Assembly: GCA_944327085.1 (NCBI GenBank)
Contig: CALVGG010000001.1
Coordinates: 62,001 to 126,000, forward strand
DNA length: 64,000 nt
Source of the DNA: an uncultured Elusimicrobiales bacterium
GTDB lineage: Bacteria; Elusimicrobiota; Elusimicrobia; Elusimicrobiales; Elusimicrobiaceae
Reading direction: 5' to 3'
The position numbers and the translations under genes are program-made. Shown here piece after piece: positions 10,168 to 18,365 of the stretch. A model generated the notes under the pieces. It saw nothing but the letters and a program-made list of their open reading frames with translations. It did not search any database and was not told the DNA's origin. How positions within the stretch are numbered: position 1 is the stretch's first letter; each line of letters begins with the position of its first letter.

Positions 10168-10749
10168 ATGAAAAAAATGATTGCTGTTTTTTGTGCCTGC
10201 GCCGCTTTGGCGGCCTGTGCCGGGCAAGGGGTTATTTATAAACCGCAAGCCCAAATTATGCCCCAACATATCAAAAAAATAGCCGTGCGGCCTATTTTAA
10301 ACAAAACGGAAGTATTTGCACTGGAAGACAAGTTTTATATTGAACTGTACGACCAGTTTTTGCAAAACGGGACCTATCAAATCGTTTCAGAAAACAACGG
10401 GGCGGAAGGCGTGGTGGTTACCACCATTACGCGTTATTTAAATATCCCCATACAGTATGACAGCCAGCTCATCCCTACCGTATACCGTATGGAAGTATGG
10501 CTGGATGTGGTATTTATTGATAAATCCACCAATCAGCCCGTATGGCGCGAACCGGCCTTTTTGGGCACGCAAATATATTCCGCCTCTACATTGCCCGGCG
10601 GTATGACGGAAGTGCAGGCGCGGGACGTGATTTGGCAAAAGCTTTCCCTGGATATTATTAAACGCACGGTGGATGGGTTTGGCTCCGTCAAAAGTGAAAA
10701 CAAAAAGAAAGTAATGCAAAACCCGGAATATACCACCATTACGCATTAA
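10168..10749 (+). CDS. lptE: LPS-assembly lipoprotein LptE-like
   Basis: A 193-residue predicted lipoprotein. The signal peptide ends in the lipobox L-A-A-C with the lipidated Cys17. The mature part is a small mixed alpha/beta domain starting with KKIAVRPILNKTEVFALEDKF, a pattern of the LptE/RlpB family, which plugs the LptD barrel in the outer membrane. Sequence similarity is weak in this family. The main support is the order leuS-lptE-holA, with 9 bases to leuS and 2 to holA, plus LptF/LptG elsewhere in the window. A GAGGGA ribosome site precedes the ATG. Confidence 0.75.
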   Translation: MKKMIAVFCACAALAACAGQGVIYKPQAQIMPQHIKKIAVRPILNKTEVFALEDKFYIELYDQFLQNGTYQIVSENNGAEGVVVTTITRYLNIPIQYDSQLIPTVYRMEVWLDVVFIDKSTNQPVWREPAFLGTQIYSASTLPGGMTEVQARDVIWQKLSLDIIKRTVDGFGSVKSENKKKVMQNPEYTTITH

Positions 10750-10751
10750 TT

Positions 10752-11762
10752 ATGCCTAAAATCTCCGCGGAAAAATTACTGGCAGAAATTGAACAAAATA
10801 AAATATCCCCCGTCTATTTACTGACGGGGGAAGACGTTTACCGCAAAAACCAGGTAATTAACCGCTTGGTGCAGGCCATCGGGCCGGACGAATTTAACCT
10901 CTACCGCAGCGAGGCGGACAAGGCAGACCTGGCGGAGGCACTCTCCCTGGCCAATACGGCGCCGGTATTTTCCAATGCGCGCATGGTGATTATCACCGGG
11001 GTGGAAAAATTGCGCAAAGACCCCAAAGAAGCCCTTATACGCTATTTGGACAATCCCCTCCCCACCACCACGCTGGTGCTGACGCATAATGATTCCAAAA
11101 AATTAAAGACGGACAAAGCCCTGCTGGAAGTAGCCGGTGATACCGGCCGCGTGGCGGACTTTGCCGAGCTAAAAAAAGAAGAACTGAATATGTGGGCCCG
11201 CAATAAAATGCAGGAAAAGGGCCTAAAACCGGATTTTGACGCCGTGGACATGCTGTGTGAAGCCGTGGGCGGGGAGCTGGCCGCAATGGAAAATGAAATT
11301 GAAAAGCTCTACCTGTATACCTTAGACCGGGCGGACAAAGCCATCACCAAACAGGATATTTTGGCCTGCATTGGATTTTCAAAAGAAGAGAATCCTTTTG
11401 AACTTTCCAACGCCATTACCGCGTGTGACCGCACCCGCGCCATCAAACTGGTGGATAAATTGGTAGATGACGGGGAAGAACCCGTGGGCATTTTAAGCAA
11501 AATGACTTTCCCTATTTTAAAAATGGCCCGTATTAAACGCTTGACGGAGGCCGGCCTGTCCCAAAGTGAAGTCCTGCGCCTGGCGGGGCTTATGTATTGG
11601 GAAAGCCGCCTGGTAAACACAGCCCGCCGTATGCCCAGCCAAGCCGCCTTTAAACGCACATTAGACCGCATTATAGAGGCGGATGCTTCTTTTAAATCTT
11701 CCGCCATTACAGACCCTAAAACCACTTTAAAAGGCATTTTACTTACGCTTTTTAATAAGTAA
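10752..11762 (+). CDS. holA: DNA polymerase III subunit delta
   Basis: Clamp-loader delta subunit that opens the beta sliding clamp. 336 residues, family-typical. The N-terminus PVYLLTGEDVYRKNQVINRL matches the degenerate AAA+ start of HolA (P-V-Y-L-l-x-G-x-[ED]). The following DEFNLYRSEADKADLAEALSLANTAPVFSNARMVII matches the conserved 'PFFSDRRLVVV' region, and VGGELAAMENEIEKLYLY fits the middle domain. It lacks a functional Walker A, as expected. Translationally close to lptE and ends in a strong terminator. Confidence 0.9.
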   Translation: MPKISAEKLLAEIEQNKISPVYLLTGEDVYRKNQVINRLVQAIGPDEFNLYRSEADKADLAEALSLANTAPVFSNARMVIITGVEKLRKDPKEALIRYLDNPLPTTTLVLTHNDSKKLKTDKALLEVAGDTGRVADFAELKKEELNMWARNKMQEKGLKPDFDAVDMLCEAVGGELAAMENEIEKLYLYTLDRADKAITKQDILACIGFSKEENPFELSNAITACDRTRAIKLVDKLVDDGEEPVGILSKMTFPILKMARIKRLTEAGLSQSEVLRLAGLMYWESRLVNTARRMPSQAAFKRTLDRIIEADASFKSSAITDPKTTLKGILLTLFNK

Positions 11763-11787
11763 GTGTACCAGATACAATATATAAAAA

Positions 11788-11817
11788 CCCCGGTTTATGT
11801 ATACCGGGGCTTTTTTT
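11788..11817 (+). terminator. Terminator after holA
   Basis: A CCCCGGT / ACCGGGG stem with an 8-base loop is followed by C and T7. Confidence 0.85.
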
Positions 11818-11854
11818 GCTTAACCGCTATTAAACACCCAGCCACCCTTTAAAG

Positions 11855-11884
11855 AAACCGGGGCTTATTAAAAAGCCCCGGTTT
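11855..11884 (-). terminator. Hairpin, probable terminator of the outer-membrane protein gene
   Basis: A perfect 12-bp stem (AAACCGGGGCTT / AAGCCCCGGTTT) with a 6-base loop. Read on the minus strand it lies about 70 bases past the stop at 11953 and ends in TTTCTTT. Confidence 0.6.
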
Positions 11885-11952
11885 TACCCTGTTTTTCCTA
11901 GAGGAGGCATGCCAGCCCCTCCGGGCGCATAAGATGTCTTTTACCCCCCTAC

Positions 11953-12624
11953 TTAAAAACGATAATCCACCCGCAAAGACACAGATATATAATTTAACCG
12001 CGGATACACATGGTACACTTCCCCCCGCGCATTGGTTTGGGTGGCATGAAATTTATTATAGTTGTAACGCATTTCAAAAGCCCAGGCCCAGGCTTCATTA
12101 AAAAACCGGGTAACCCCCAGGCCCGCCTGCGCGGCAAAGCCGGTATAATCAAACCGCTCTTTGGGGTTCATATCCACCCGGGCAGATATATCCGCCACAC
12201 CTATGGCCAAGGGGATATACCACTTATAGGTTTGCTGTGTGTTTAAAAAAATACGGCTTAAAAAAAGATAGTTATAAACGCGGGTGTCTACATCCATATT
12301 TACCCCGCTGGAAATATCATGGTCAAAATATTCGTCCGCCACGGAAAGCCCCATTCCGAGCCAAGAGGTTAAAAAATACATGGCTTGCAGCTCTCCCCCC
12401 AGGCTGGAAATCCCCGGCTTGGCATCATGTGCCACACCGGTTGTTTTATTCACAATATTAAACTCTCCCCAGTCTGTACCCAATCCCGGCGTGGCGGATT
12501 TAATGCCCAGCCCCAAAACCACATCCCCCGCTTGAAAAGAGGGGCCTGCCTGCCCGAAAACAGGGCCGCATAAAATTAATAATGCTGCACACAAATAAAC
12601 CGCTTTGTTAAATTTAAACAACAT
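11953..12624 (-). CDS. Outer-membrane beta-barrel protein
   Basis: 223 residues with a signal peptide (hydrophobic core CAALLILCGPVFG, cleavage near GQA). Alternating amphipathic strands continue to a C-terminal Phe (SVSLRVDYRF), the pattern that BAM recognises. Size and about eight predicted strands fit an OmpA-barrel or OmpW-like small barrel. There is no peptidoglycan-binding domain. It stands alone with its own promoter, which overlaps a perfect 16-bp palindrome (see separate entry), so its expression is probably regulated. Substrate or ligand is unknown. Confidence 0.75.
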   Translation of the reverse strand: MLFKFNKAVYLCAALLILCGPVFGQAGPSFQAGDVVLGLGIKSATPGLGTDWGEFNIVNKTTGVAHDAKPGISSLGGELQAMYFLTSWLGMGLSVADEYFDHDISSGVNMDVDTRVYNYLFLSRIFLNTQQTYKWYIPLAIGVADISARVDMNPKERFDYTGFAAQAGLGVTRFFNEAWAWAFEMRYNYNKFHATQTNARGEVYHVYPRLNYISVSLRVDYRF

Positions 12625-12648
12625 AACAAATCCTTTTTACGTCTATTT

Positions 12649-12664
12649 TACTTACCGGTAAGTA
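12649..12664. promoter_or_regulatory. Perfect 16-bp palindrome (operator candidate)
   Basis: TACTTACCGGTAAGTA is a perfect dyad. It lies just downstream of a minus-strand extended -10 (TG-T-TAAAAT, hexamer 12671-12666), so it spans the expected transcription start of the outer-membrane protein gene. The form resembles TetR-family operators (inference); no such regulator is encoded in the window. Confidence 0.6.
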
Positions 12665-12679
12665 TATTTTAACATAAAA

Positions 12680-13040
12680 AAAATAAAAACGGCAACTTTT
12701 CTGTTTTTACTGAAGGCCACCGCCTGCAGCATAGATAAAACCGTTTCTTATTCGGGAAAGCTTTCTATATACCCGGCCGCATTAAATTTATTTATAGATA
12801 TGGCTGTGCGTCTTTTACGCGCCCTTAAACGGCTAAAAACAACTTGAAACAAAAGGGTTTAGCACACTTAAACCGAGGTGAACTGTTGGTAACGGCAGGA
12901 AAAAGAAAAGCCTTTTATTTTGGGGGTATACCGGCGGGTTTATATTTTTATCTATAACCGACAGCCAAAAGCCCGCCCAACCGCCGGCAGCAGGGACGGC
13001 TTCGTCCGGCTTAAGATATAAGCAATGTATTCAGAGATAA
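12680..13040. other. Intergenic stretch without recognised gene
   Basis: About 360 bases between the outer-membrane protein promoter and the rpsT terminator. No long ORF with coding character, and no RNase P, SRP or 6S RNA core motif was recognised. A small GGACG/CGTCC hairpin lies near 12995-13010. An unrecognised small RNA or decayed gene remains possible. Confidence 0.5.
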
Positions 13041-13041
13041 T

Positions 13042-13067
13042 AAAAAACCTCCCCTAAGGGAGGTTTT
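13042..13067 (-). terminator. Terminator after rpsT
   Basis: The stem AAAACCTCCC / GGGAGGTTTT lies just past the rpsT stop on the minus strand and is followed there by a T-rich tract. Confidence 0.8.
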
Positions 13068-13085
13068 ATTTTTGCAACTAAAAAT

Positions 13086-13367
13086 TTATTTAGCGGCAGA
13101 TTTGTTGGCGGTTTTAGCCAAGCGGGATTTTTTGCGGGCGGCCGTTTTCCAGTGGATTACACCTTTTTTGGCGGCTTTATCAATGCAAGATTCCGCTTTT
13201 TTCAAATCTTCTTTCAACGTGGCGGCTTTGGTGGAAGCGGCAGCTTTCACGGTTTTGGTGGCCACGCGGACCTTTTTAATAAGCCCTTTATTCTGGGAAG
13301 TTCTCTTCTCAGCTTGGCGCTGGGCTTTTAAAGCGCTGGTATGTCTACCGGTTTTTAATTTTGCCAT
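13086..13367 (-). CDS. rpsT: 30S ribosomal protein S20
   Basis: 93 residues, highly basic and Ala/Lys-rich, with the S20 pattern of long helices binding 16S rRNA (SALKAQRQAEKRTSQNKG, then KAAKKGVIHWKTAARKKSRL). It is slightly longer than the usual 85-90. An AGAGGA ribosome site precedes the ATG. Monocistronic and divergent from uvrC. Confidence 0.95.
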   Translation of the reverse strand: MAKLKTGRHTSALKAQRQAEKRTSQNKGLIKKVRVATKTVKAAASTKAATLKEDLKKAESCIDKAAKKGVIHWKTAARKKSRLAKTANKSAAK

Positions 13368-13464
13368 TTAAGATTCCTCTATACAAAAATCTGTTAGATA
13401 TATTTTAGCCAATTACGGGGTGCCGGGTCAACCATTTTTTTGCCGGGCGCACCCTGCCCGGAAA

Positions 13465-13479
13465 TGATAAAATAACAAA
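13465..13479 (+). promoter_or_regulatory. Extended -10 promoter of uvrC, predicted leaderless
   Basis: TG-A-TAAAAT (hexamer 13468-13473), exactly 6 bases, then ATG. There is no Shine-Dalgarno sequence. Confidence 0.55.
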
Positions 13480-14811
13480 ATGGACCCCAGGCTTTCTATT
13501 TTACCAAATAAACCCGGCGTTTACATCATGCGCTCTAAAGAGGGCACCATTATTTACGTGGGCAAAGCCAAAAATTTGTCCGACCGGGTAAAACAATATT
13601 TCCAAGCCTCCAACCTGTATTCCCGCGGCTGGAAGCTGCCCTGCCTGCTTCCACTCATTGCAAAAATAGACTACGTCACCACCGCCAGCGAGCGTGACGC
13701 CCTGGTGCTGGAAGAAAAATTAATTAAACGCTACCAACCTTTTTTTAACTCTTTAGGCAAAGACGGCAAAAGTTACCCTTATTTAAAACTAACCATGAGC
13801 GAGGACTTTCCCCGCCTGCAATTAACCCGCCGCCACACCCCGGGGAAAGACTTATATTTCGGGCCGTATCCCAAATCCAGCATTGTTAAAAGCCTGATGC
13901 GCTTTTTATGGAAAAGCAAATATGCTCCCCTGCGGCCGTGCAAATGGAACTTTTCTCGCCAAAAACCGCTGGACGACAAAAAAATAAAAACCTGCATTTA
14001 TTATCACACCGGCCAATGCCCGGCCCCGTGCGCGGGTAAAATTTCTTACGAACATTACCGCCAAATTGCCCAGCGTATGGCTTTGTTTTTGGAAGGAGAT
14101 TTTGATAACATCACCCGCAGCATAACGGTGCTGATGCGGCGCTGCTCGCACAATTTGGAGTATGAACAGGCGGCCGTATACCGCAACTTTTTGCAAGCGC
14201 TGGAACATATGAAAGAACGCGTTTTGGTGGGCAAATTTAAAGAAGAAAAAATCGTAACCGCCATGGACAATACCGATAAGCTAAAACGCCTGGCCGAAGT
14301 AATCGGCATGCACAAACTGCCCGCGCATATAGAAGCGTTTGATAACTCCCACCTATTCGGGCGCGAGGCCGTGGGCTGTATGGTTTGTTTTATAAACGGG
14401 GAGAAAAATACCGAGCACTACCGCCGTTTTAAAATACGCTCCAAACTGCCCGAACGCGGCGGGAGCGATTTTACCATGATGGAAGAAAACGTCTTCAGGC
14501 GCCTGCGCCAAATCAAACGGGATCCTTCCCAAACGCCGGACCTGATTTTGCTGGACGGCGGGAAAAGCCAAATCCACGCTGCGCAAAACGCGTTTGAACG
14601 GGCGGGCATATCTATCCCGTTTATTGCCCTGGCCGAAACGCACGAAGGCATTTATCTGCCCGGCGCGGCAGAAAGCATTAAGCTGCCCATCGGGGACCCG
14701 GCCCTCAACCTGCTTATGGAAATACGCGACGAGGTGCACCGCTTTGCCATTACTTACCACCGCAAACTGCGCGACAAGCAAACCTTGTCCGACGGGCCCA
14801 TGACTCCCTAG
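13480..14811 (+). CDS. uvrC: Excinuclease ABC subunit C, short form without HhH domain
   Basis: UvrC makes both incisions around a UvrB-bound lesion. The N-terminal GIY-YIG domain is intact (GVYIMRSKEGTIIYVGKAKN, LEEKLIKRYQPFFN). A Cys cluster and a UVR motif (EYEQAAVYRNFLQALEHM, about residue 225) for UvrB contact follow. The RNase H-like 5' nuclease domain keeps its acidic residues (EAFDNSH, DLILLDGGKSQIHA) and the late His (HRFAITYHRKLR). The protein then stops after 443 residues, whereas family members reach 560-620 with a C-terminal tandem helix-hairpin-helix domain. No HhH remnant is seen in other frames downstream, so the loss looks real. Confidence 0.9.
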   Translation: MDPRLSILPNKPGVYIMRSKEGTIIYVGKAKNLSDRVKQYFQASNLYSRGWKLPCLLPLIAKIDYVTTASERDALVLEEKLIKRYQPFFNSLGKDGKSYPYLKLTMSEDFPRLQLTRRHTPGKDLYFGPYPKSSIVKSLMRFLWKSKYAPLRPCKWNFSRQKPLDDKKIKTCIYYHTGQCPAPCAGKISYEHYRQIAQRMALFLEGDFDNITRSITVLMRRCSHNLEYEQAAVYRNFLQALEHMKERVLVGKFKEEKIVTAMDNTDKLKRLAEVIGMHKLPAHIEAFDNSHLFGREAVGCMVCFINGEKNTEHYRRFKIRSKLPERGGSDFTMMEENVFRRLRQIKRDPSQTPDLILLDGGKSQIHAAQNAFERAGISIPFIALAETHEGIYLPGAAESIKLPIGDPALNLLMEIRDEVHRFAITYHRKLRDKQTLSDGPMTP

Positions 14812-14846
14812 GTCTTTTAGCCCTGGCAGGCCGTTTCCAAAAAAAA

Positions 14847-14858
14847 TAGAATACATAT
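14847..14858 (+). promoter_or_regulatory. -10 element directly before the gene at 14859, predicted leaderless
   Basis: TAGAAT is followed by 6 bases and then ATG. There is no ribosome-binding site. Confidence 0.4.
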
Positions 14859-16058
14859 ATGGGATATTTTCGTGCCGTTTTACATTTACTTTTGGCCGGG
14901 CTGCTGCTGGCTTGTTTTGCAGCCCCCTTACAGGCACAGCATTTCACAAAAAACGCTTTTAAAGGCATAGAAAAAGCCCGCAAACGCCACCCCAGCAAAA
15001 AACGCCCTTATAAAATGCCGTTCACCAAAACCAAACCTTCCTTAAAACAACAGGAAGCTTTAAAGAAATGGGCAAAAAATGTGGAGCGTAATTTTTCGGC
15101 CGCCGCCGCACAAGCCCGCCTGGCCCGCCTGCACAATGACCCTTTTGCCAAAGAAATGCTGGCCCAGTTTGACGAAATTTTGGCAGCCCCTCAAACCGCA
15201 TTCCCGGCGGATTTCTCTGCGGCTAATAAACAAAGAGCGGCATTCTTTCGCAAATATTTTATTACGCGCGTAAAGTATATACAAAACCACCGGCAGGAAG
15301 TGCTTTCCCGCATAGAGCAAACCTTGTCCCCCAAGCCTCCGCATTATCCTTCTCTGCTGGAGGGGAAAAATGTTGTTTTTGCCGCAGTGCACCATTATAA
15401 CCCCTTTTTGGCACCGGCCTCGCACGAGATTGTATCCTTGGTAAAACAATATAAAAAGCAAAATCCGCAAGCCCAAATTTTAATTGCTACCGAAGCCCTC
15501 TCCACCACCCTGAACGGGAAACCGGTCCCTCCATTGACAGAAGAAAACCTTTCCATGCAATGGTTAAAAGCCAACCACTGGGGGGAAACCTTCAACCCCT
15601 ACACCCCGCTGGCGCAGGAAAACGGTATTACTTTCCTGCCGCTGGAAAATTATAATATGCTATTGCAATACGGCCAGCAGGCCAGTGCCATGTATGCCAA
15701 GTCCCCCATAGGGCTTGAAGAGAGAAACCGCTATTGGGCCGCCCGTATTGAAGACGAAAGACATCAAAAAATTTTAGAAACCGGCGAAGATTATGACCTG
15801 ATACTGGTTATAGCAGGAGAGGCGCACCTGCGCTATACTTTCCCCCAAAATTTGCCTTCTATTATGAAAGAAAAACGCGCCGCCGTGGTGGATTTTTCTA
15901 TACGGGGGGCCAAATTATTTTCTAACTATTTTTGGGATAAACTGCCCGGCCGGGCCGAACTGTGCATTATCCCCCCGCAAAACTATATCATTAAACAAAC
16001 AGACCCCAAAACCGCCCAGCTCCTGGGGGCAGACCTATACATCAACACCCCTTTATAG
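14859..16058 (+). CDS. Secreted protein of unknown function, possible TIKI/TraB/ChaN-like fold
   Basis: 399 residues. The signal peptide is clear (LHLLLAGLLLACFAAPLQAQ). A Lys/Arg-rich segment and a helical region to about residue 150 follow. The core then runs VVFAAVHHYNP, ILIATEAL and LVIAGEAHLRYTF. A first motif with His, a central Glu and a late G-E/A-x-H motif recall the scattered catalytic residues of the TIKI/TraB and ChaN/EreA-like superfamily. This is only a pattern-level suggestion. The next gene shares its layout. No ribosome site is seen; the -10 position suggests a leaderless mRNA. Confidence 0.6.
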   Translation: MGYFRAVLHLLLAGLLLACFAAPLQAQHFTKNAFKGIEKARKRHPSKKRPYKMPFTKTKPSLKQQEALKKWAKNVERNFSAAAAQARLARLHNDPFAKEMLAQFDEILAAPQTAFPADFSAANKQRAAFFRKYFITRVKYIQNHRQEVLSRIEQTLSPKPPHYPSLLEGKNVVFAAVHHYNPFLAPASHEIVSLVKQYKKQNPQAQILIATEALSTTLNGKPVPPLTEENLSMQWLKANHWGETFNPYTPLAQENGITFLPLENYNMLLQYGQQASAMYAKSPIGLEERNRYWAARIEDERHQKILETGEDYDLILVIAGEAHLRYTFPQNLPSIMKEKRAAVVDFSIRGAKLFSNYFWDKLPGRAELCIIPPQNYIIKQTDPKTAQLLGADLYINTPL

Positions 16059-16079
16059 GCCTTTTGGCCCCCGCTGTTT

Positions 16080-16103
16080 AGGGCCTTTAGGCCCTGTTTT
16101 TTT
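16080..16103 (+). terminator. Terminator between the two secreted-protein genes
   Basis: The AGGGCC / GGCCCT hairpin has a TTTA loop and is followed by G and T8. Confidence 0.8.
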
Positions 16104-16117
16104 ATAGCAAAGCCCTT

Positions 16118-16130
16118 TATAATAAAAGAT
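16118..16130 (+). promoter_or_regulatory. -10 element of the gene at 16131
   Basis: TATAAT is followed by 7 bases and then ATG, again placing the transcription start at the start codon. Confidence 0.45.
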
Positions 16131-17195
16131 ATGAAACATATTCTTACACCGCTTTTGCTGATTGTTTTTGTTTCAAACGCTTCCGGGCTGTTATATGCCC
16201 AACGCTGGAAAATGCCCGTGCGTAAAGCCGCCCAACGGGTTTCCGCACAAAAAAATGCCGGCAAAGCGGCAGTTACCGCCGTAACTGCCCACCAAATAAC
16301 CGAGGCCGCCACCCGTGCCCGTAAAATATGGGAATTACAAAACATCCATGCCGCCTTGGACCAAAAAGCCCTTGCTCGCTGGGCCATGCAGCAAAGCATC
16401 AGGGTGCAGTCTGCCGCGTATCAAAATGCCGCAAAAGACCTGGCATTCATCCGCCAAAACGCCGCCCGCATACAAGCCTCTTCCCGGCGGGATTTTTTAC
16501 ACGTAAATTCCATTAATTATAAACCCTGGATAAAAGATAAAAACCAAATTTTGATAGCGGCCGATTGGACGCCGGGCGCCCGCTGGCAAATTGGCAAATT
16601 AATAAAAACGGTGCGCCAAGCCAACCCGGAAAGCAGAATCATAGTGGCCAGCCCGTTTTTTGCACAGGGCACCCGGCCGTATGCGTCCGGCCAGTATTCC
16701 CGCTTTCATCAAGAAAACGGGCCGGATTTGTTTTTTAAAGAAATACTGCACGAGCCCAATGTATTGCTTGTCAGCTTAAGCGTGCAAAAGGGCAGCTCCG
16801 TAAAAAAACATTGGCGCAGCTGGTTAAAAACGGTTTCCCCGCATTATTCCATAGCGGCTTTTGGCAAAACGCAGGAAATTTTAATCATCATTGCGCCTGC
16901 CAAATATATTGAGGGCAACGCCTCTTACCTGCAACACACCGGCAAGGCCGTTTCCCCCTGGAACAAAGACGAAACCGTTACCATTTCTTTGCGCACCAAA
17001 GACGAAAACAATTTGACGGATTTTAAATGGAAATTAATTGCCGCCAGAGGCAAACCCCTGCTTGACGCGCCCTACACAAACGGCTGGGTATTAAATGCAT
17101 TTGTAGACCAAATTGCCCCGCAGTTTAGCCCGTTTTTAGGAACGGATGTTATCATCCGCCTCCACCCGCAACGGCCGGGCAAAACCATTAAATAG
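16131..17195 (+). CDS. Secreted protein of unknown function, diverged paralogue of its upstream neighbour
   Basis: 354 residues with a signal peptide (ILTPLLLIVFVSNASGLLYAQ) and a basic, Ala-rich N-terminal region. The segment LIKTVRQANPESRIIVASPFF aligns by eye with LVKQYKKQNPQAQILIATEAL of the upstream protein. HYSIAAFGKTQEILIII occupies the place of its LILVIAGEAHLRYTF. Both the double-His motif and the G-E-A-H motif of the neighbour are missing, so if the neighbour is an enzyme this may be an inactive relative. It has its own promoter after a terminator. No function is assigned. Confidence 0.6.
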   Translation: MKHILTPLLLIVFVSNASGLLYAQRWKMPVRKAAQRVSAQKNAGKAAVTAVTAHQITEAATRARKIWELQNIHAALDQKALARWAMQQSIRVQSAAYQNAAKDLAFIRQNAARIQASSRRDFLHVNSINYKPWIKDKNQILIAADWTPGARWQIGKLIKTVRQANPESRIIVASPFFAQGTRPYASGQYSRFHQENGPDLFFKEILHEPNVLLVSLSVQKGSSVKKHWRSWLKTVSPHYSIAAFGKTQEILIIIAPAKYIEGNASYLQHTGKAVSPWNKDETVTISLRTKDENNLTDFKWKLIAARGKPLLDAPYTNGWVLNAFVDQIAPQFSPFLGTDVIIRLHPQRPGKTIK

Positions 17196-17212
17196 TTTTA
17201 CCCTGTAATATA

Positions 17213-17245
17213 AAAACGGCCTTCCCTAAATGGGGAAGGCCATTT
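17213..17245. terminator. Bidirectional terminator, convergent genes
   Basis: The 9-bp stem GGCCTTCCC / GGGAAGGCC is flanked by A5 and T4. It separates the secreted-protein gene (+) from pilT (-). Confidence 0.8.
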
Positions 17246-17266
17246 TGCGTAAAGCGGGCATACTGC

Positions 17267-18346
17267 TTAATGGAAATTGCTGGTACCCAGCTTTTGCTGC
17301 AGGTAAGTCTTAAAGCCGGAAGGATCGCCCGAGTGGCTGAGCGCTTCCTGATAGCTGATTTTCTTTTTGATATACAAATCACCCAAGGCCTGGTTCATGG
17401 TAATCATACCCATACCGGCGTTGGTTTGCATGGTGGAAAGAATTTGCTCCGCTTTCCCTTCACGTATCAAGCTGCGCACGGCCGAGTTGGCCAGTAACAC
17501 TTCGCACGCCATGGCGCGGCGCCCGTCCAGCGTGGGGATTAACTGCTGGGACAAAATAGCCTCCAACACGAAGGACAGCTGCGTGCGCACCTGCGGCTGC
17601 TGGTTGGCGGGGAACACGTCAATAATACGGTTGACGGACTGCACGGCGTCGTTGGTGTGCAGGGTGGCAAACACCAAGTGCCCCGTTTCAGCCAGGGTTA
17701 AGCAGGCTTCAATGGTTTCAATATCGCGCAACTCGCCCACCAGAATGACGTCCGGGTCCTGACGCAAAAAGTGCTTCAGCGCCGCCTGGAAGGAGTGCGT
17801 GTCCGAACCTACCTCGCGCTGGTTTACAATACTGCGTTTATGCGGGTGAACGAATTCGATAGGGTCTTCCACCGTCATAATGTGGTTGCTTTCGTTCATG
17901 TTTAAATAGTTAATCATACTGGCCAAAGAGGTGGATTTACCGGAACCGGTACACCCGGTTACCAGCACCAGGCCTTTGTTTAACTTCATGATGTTATACA
18001 CCACGGGGGGCAGGTTTAATTCTTCAAAGGATTTAAAATCGTTAGGAATGGAACGCAAAGCAGCGCCCACACAGCCTTTTTGTTTATAAATGTTTACACG
18101 AAGACGGCCCAAGCTTTTTAAACCGAAAGAGAAGTCCAACTCTAAATTTTCTTCAAACTGCTGGCGCTGTTCGTCCGTCATGATGGAATAAATTAAAGTT
18201 TGTGCGCTTTCTTTGGTAAGCGTTTCAAACTGGGTGGCATACAGGCGGCCTTCAATACGAAGCACCGGCGGAACGCCCACGGTAAGGTGAATATCGGAAG
18301 CGTTTTTGGCTTTCATCAGCTTAAACAGATCGTCCATGAGTATCAT
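17267..18346 (-). CDS. pilT: Type IV pilus retraction ATPase PilT
   Basis: Hexameric cytoplasmic ATPase that depolymerises pili for twitching and DNA uptake. 359 residues, family-typical. It has Walker A GCTGSGKST near 131, the Asp box TVEDPIEFVH, Walker B VILVGELRD, the His box FATLHTND, and the PilT-specific AVRSLIREGK (the AIRNLIRE signature). The start at 18346 has an AGAGGG site upstream; an ATG three codons later is an alternative. It lies 19 bases after the gene for a large membrane protein, so the two are probably co-transcribed. No other pilus assembly genes (pilB, pilC, pilD) are in the window. Confidence 0.93.
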   Translation of the reverse strand: MILMDDLFKLMKAKNASDIHLTVGVPPVLRIEGRLYATQFETLTKESAQTLIYSIMTDEQRQQFEENLELDFSFGLKSLGRLRVNIYKQKGCVGAALRSIPNDFKSFEELNLPPVVYNIMKLNKGLVLVTGCTGSGKSTSLASMINYLNMNESNHIMTVEDPIEFVHPHKRSIVNQREVGSDTHSFQAALKHFLRQDPDVILVGELRDIETIEACLTLAETGHLVFATLHTNDAVQSVNRIIDVFPANQQPQVRTQLSFVLEAILSQQLIPTLDGRRAMACEVLLANSAVRSLIREGKAEQILSTMQTNAGMGMITMNQALGDLYIKKKISYQEALSHSGDPSGFKTYLQQKLGTSNFH

Positions 18347-18365
18347 ACGGTTAACCCTCTTTGGT

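Noticed and set aside
12680-13040. Possible RNase P, SRP or 6S RNA in the largest gene-free stretch
   Set aside because: None of the conserved core motifs was found on either strand. Left as unexplained intergenic DNA; a covariance-model scan would settle it.
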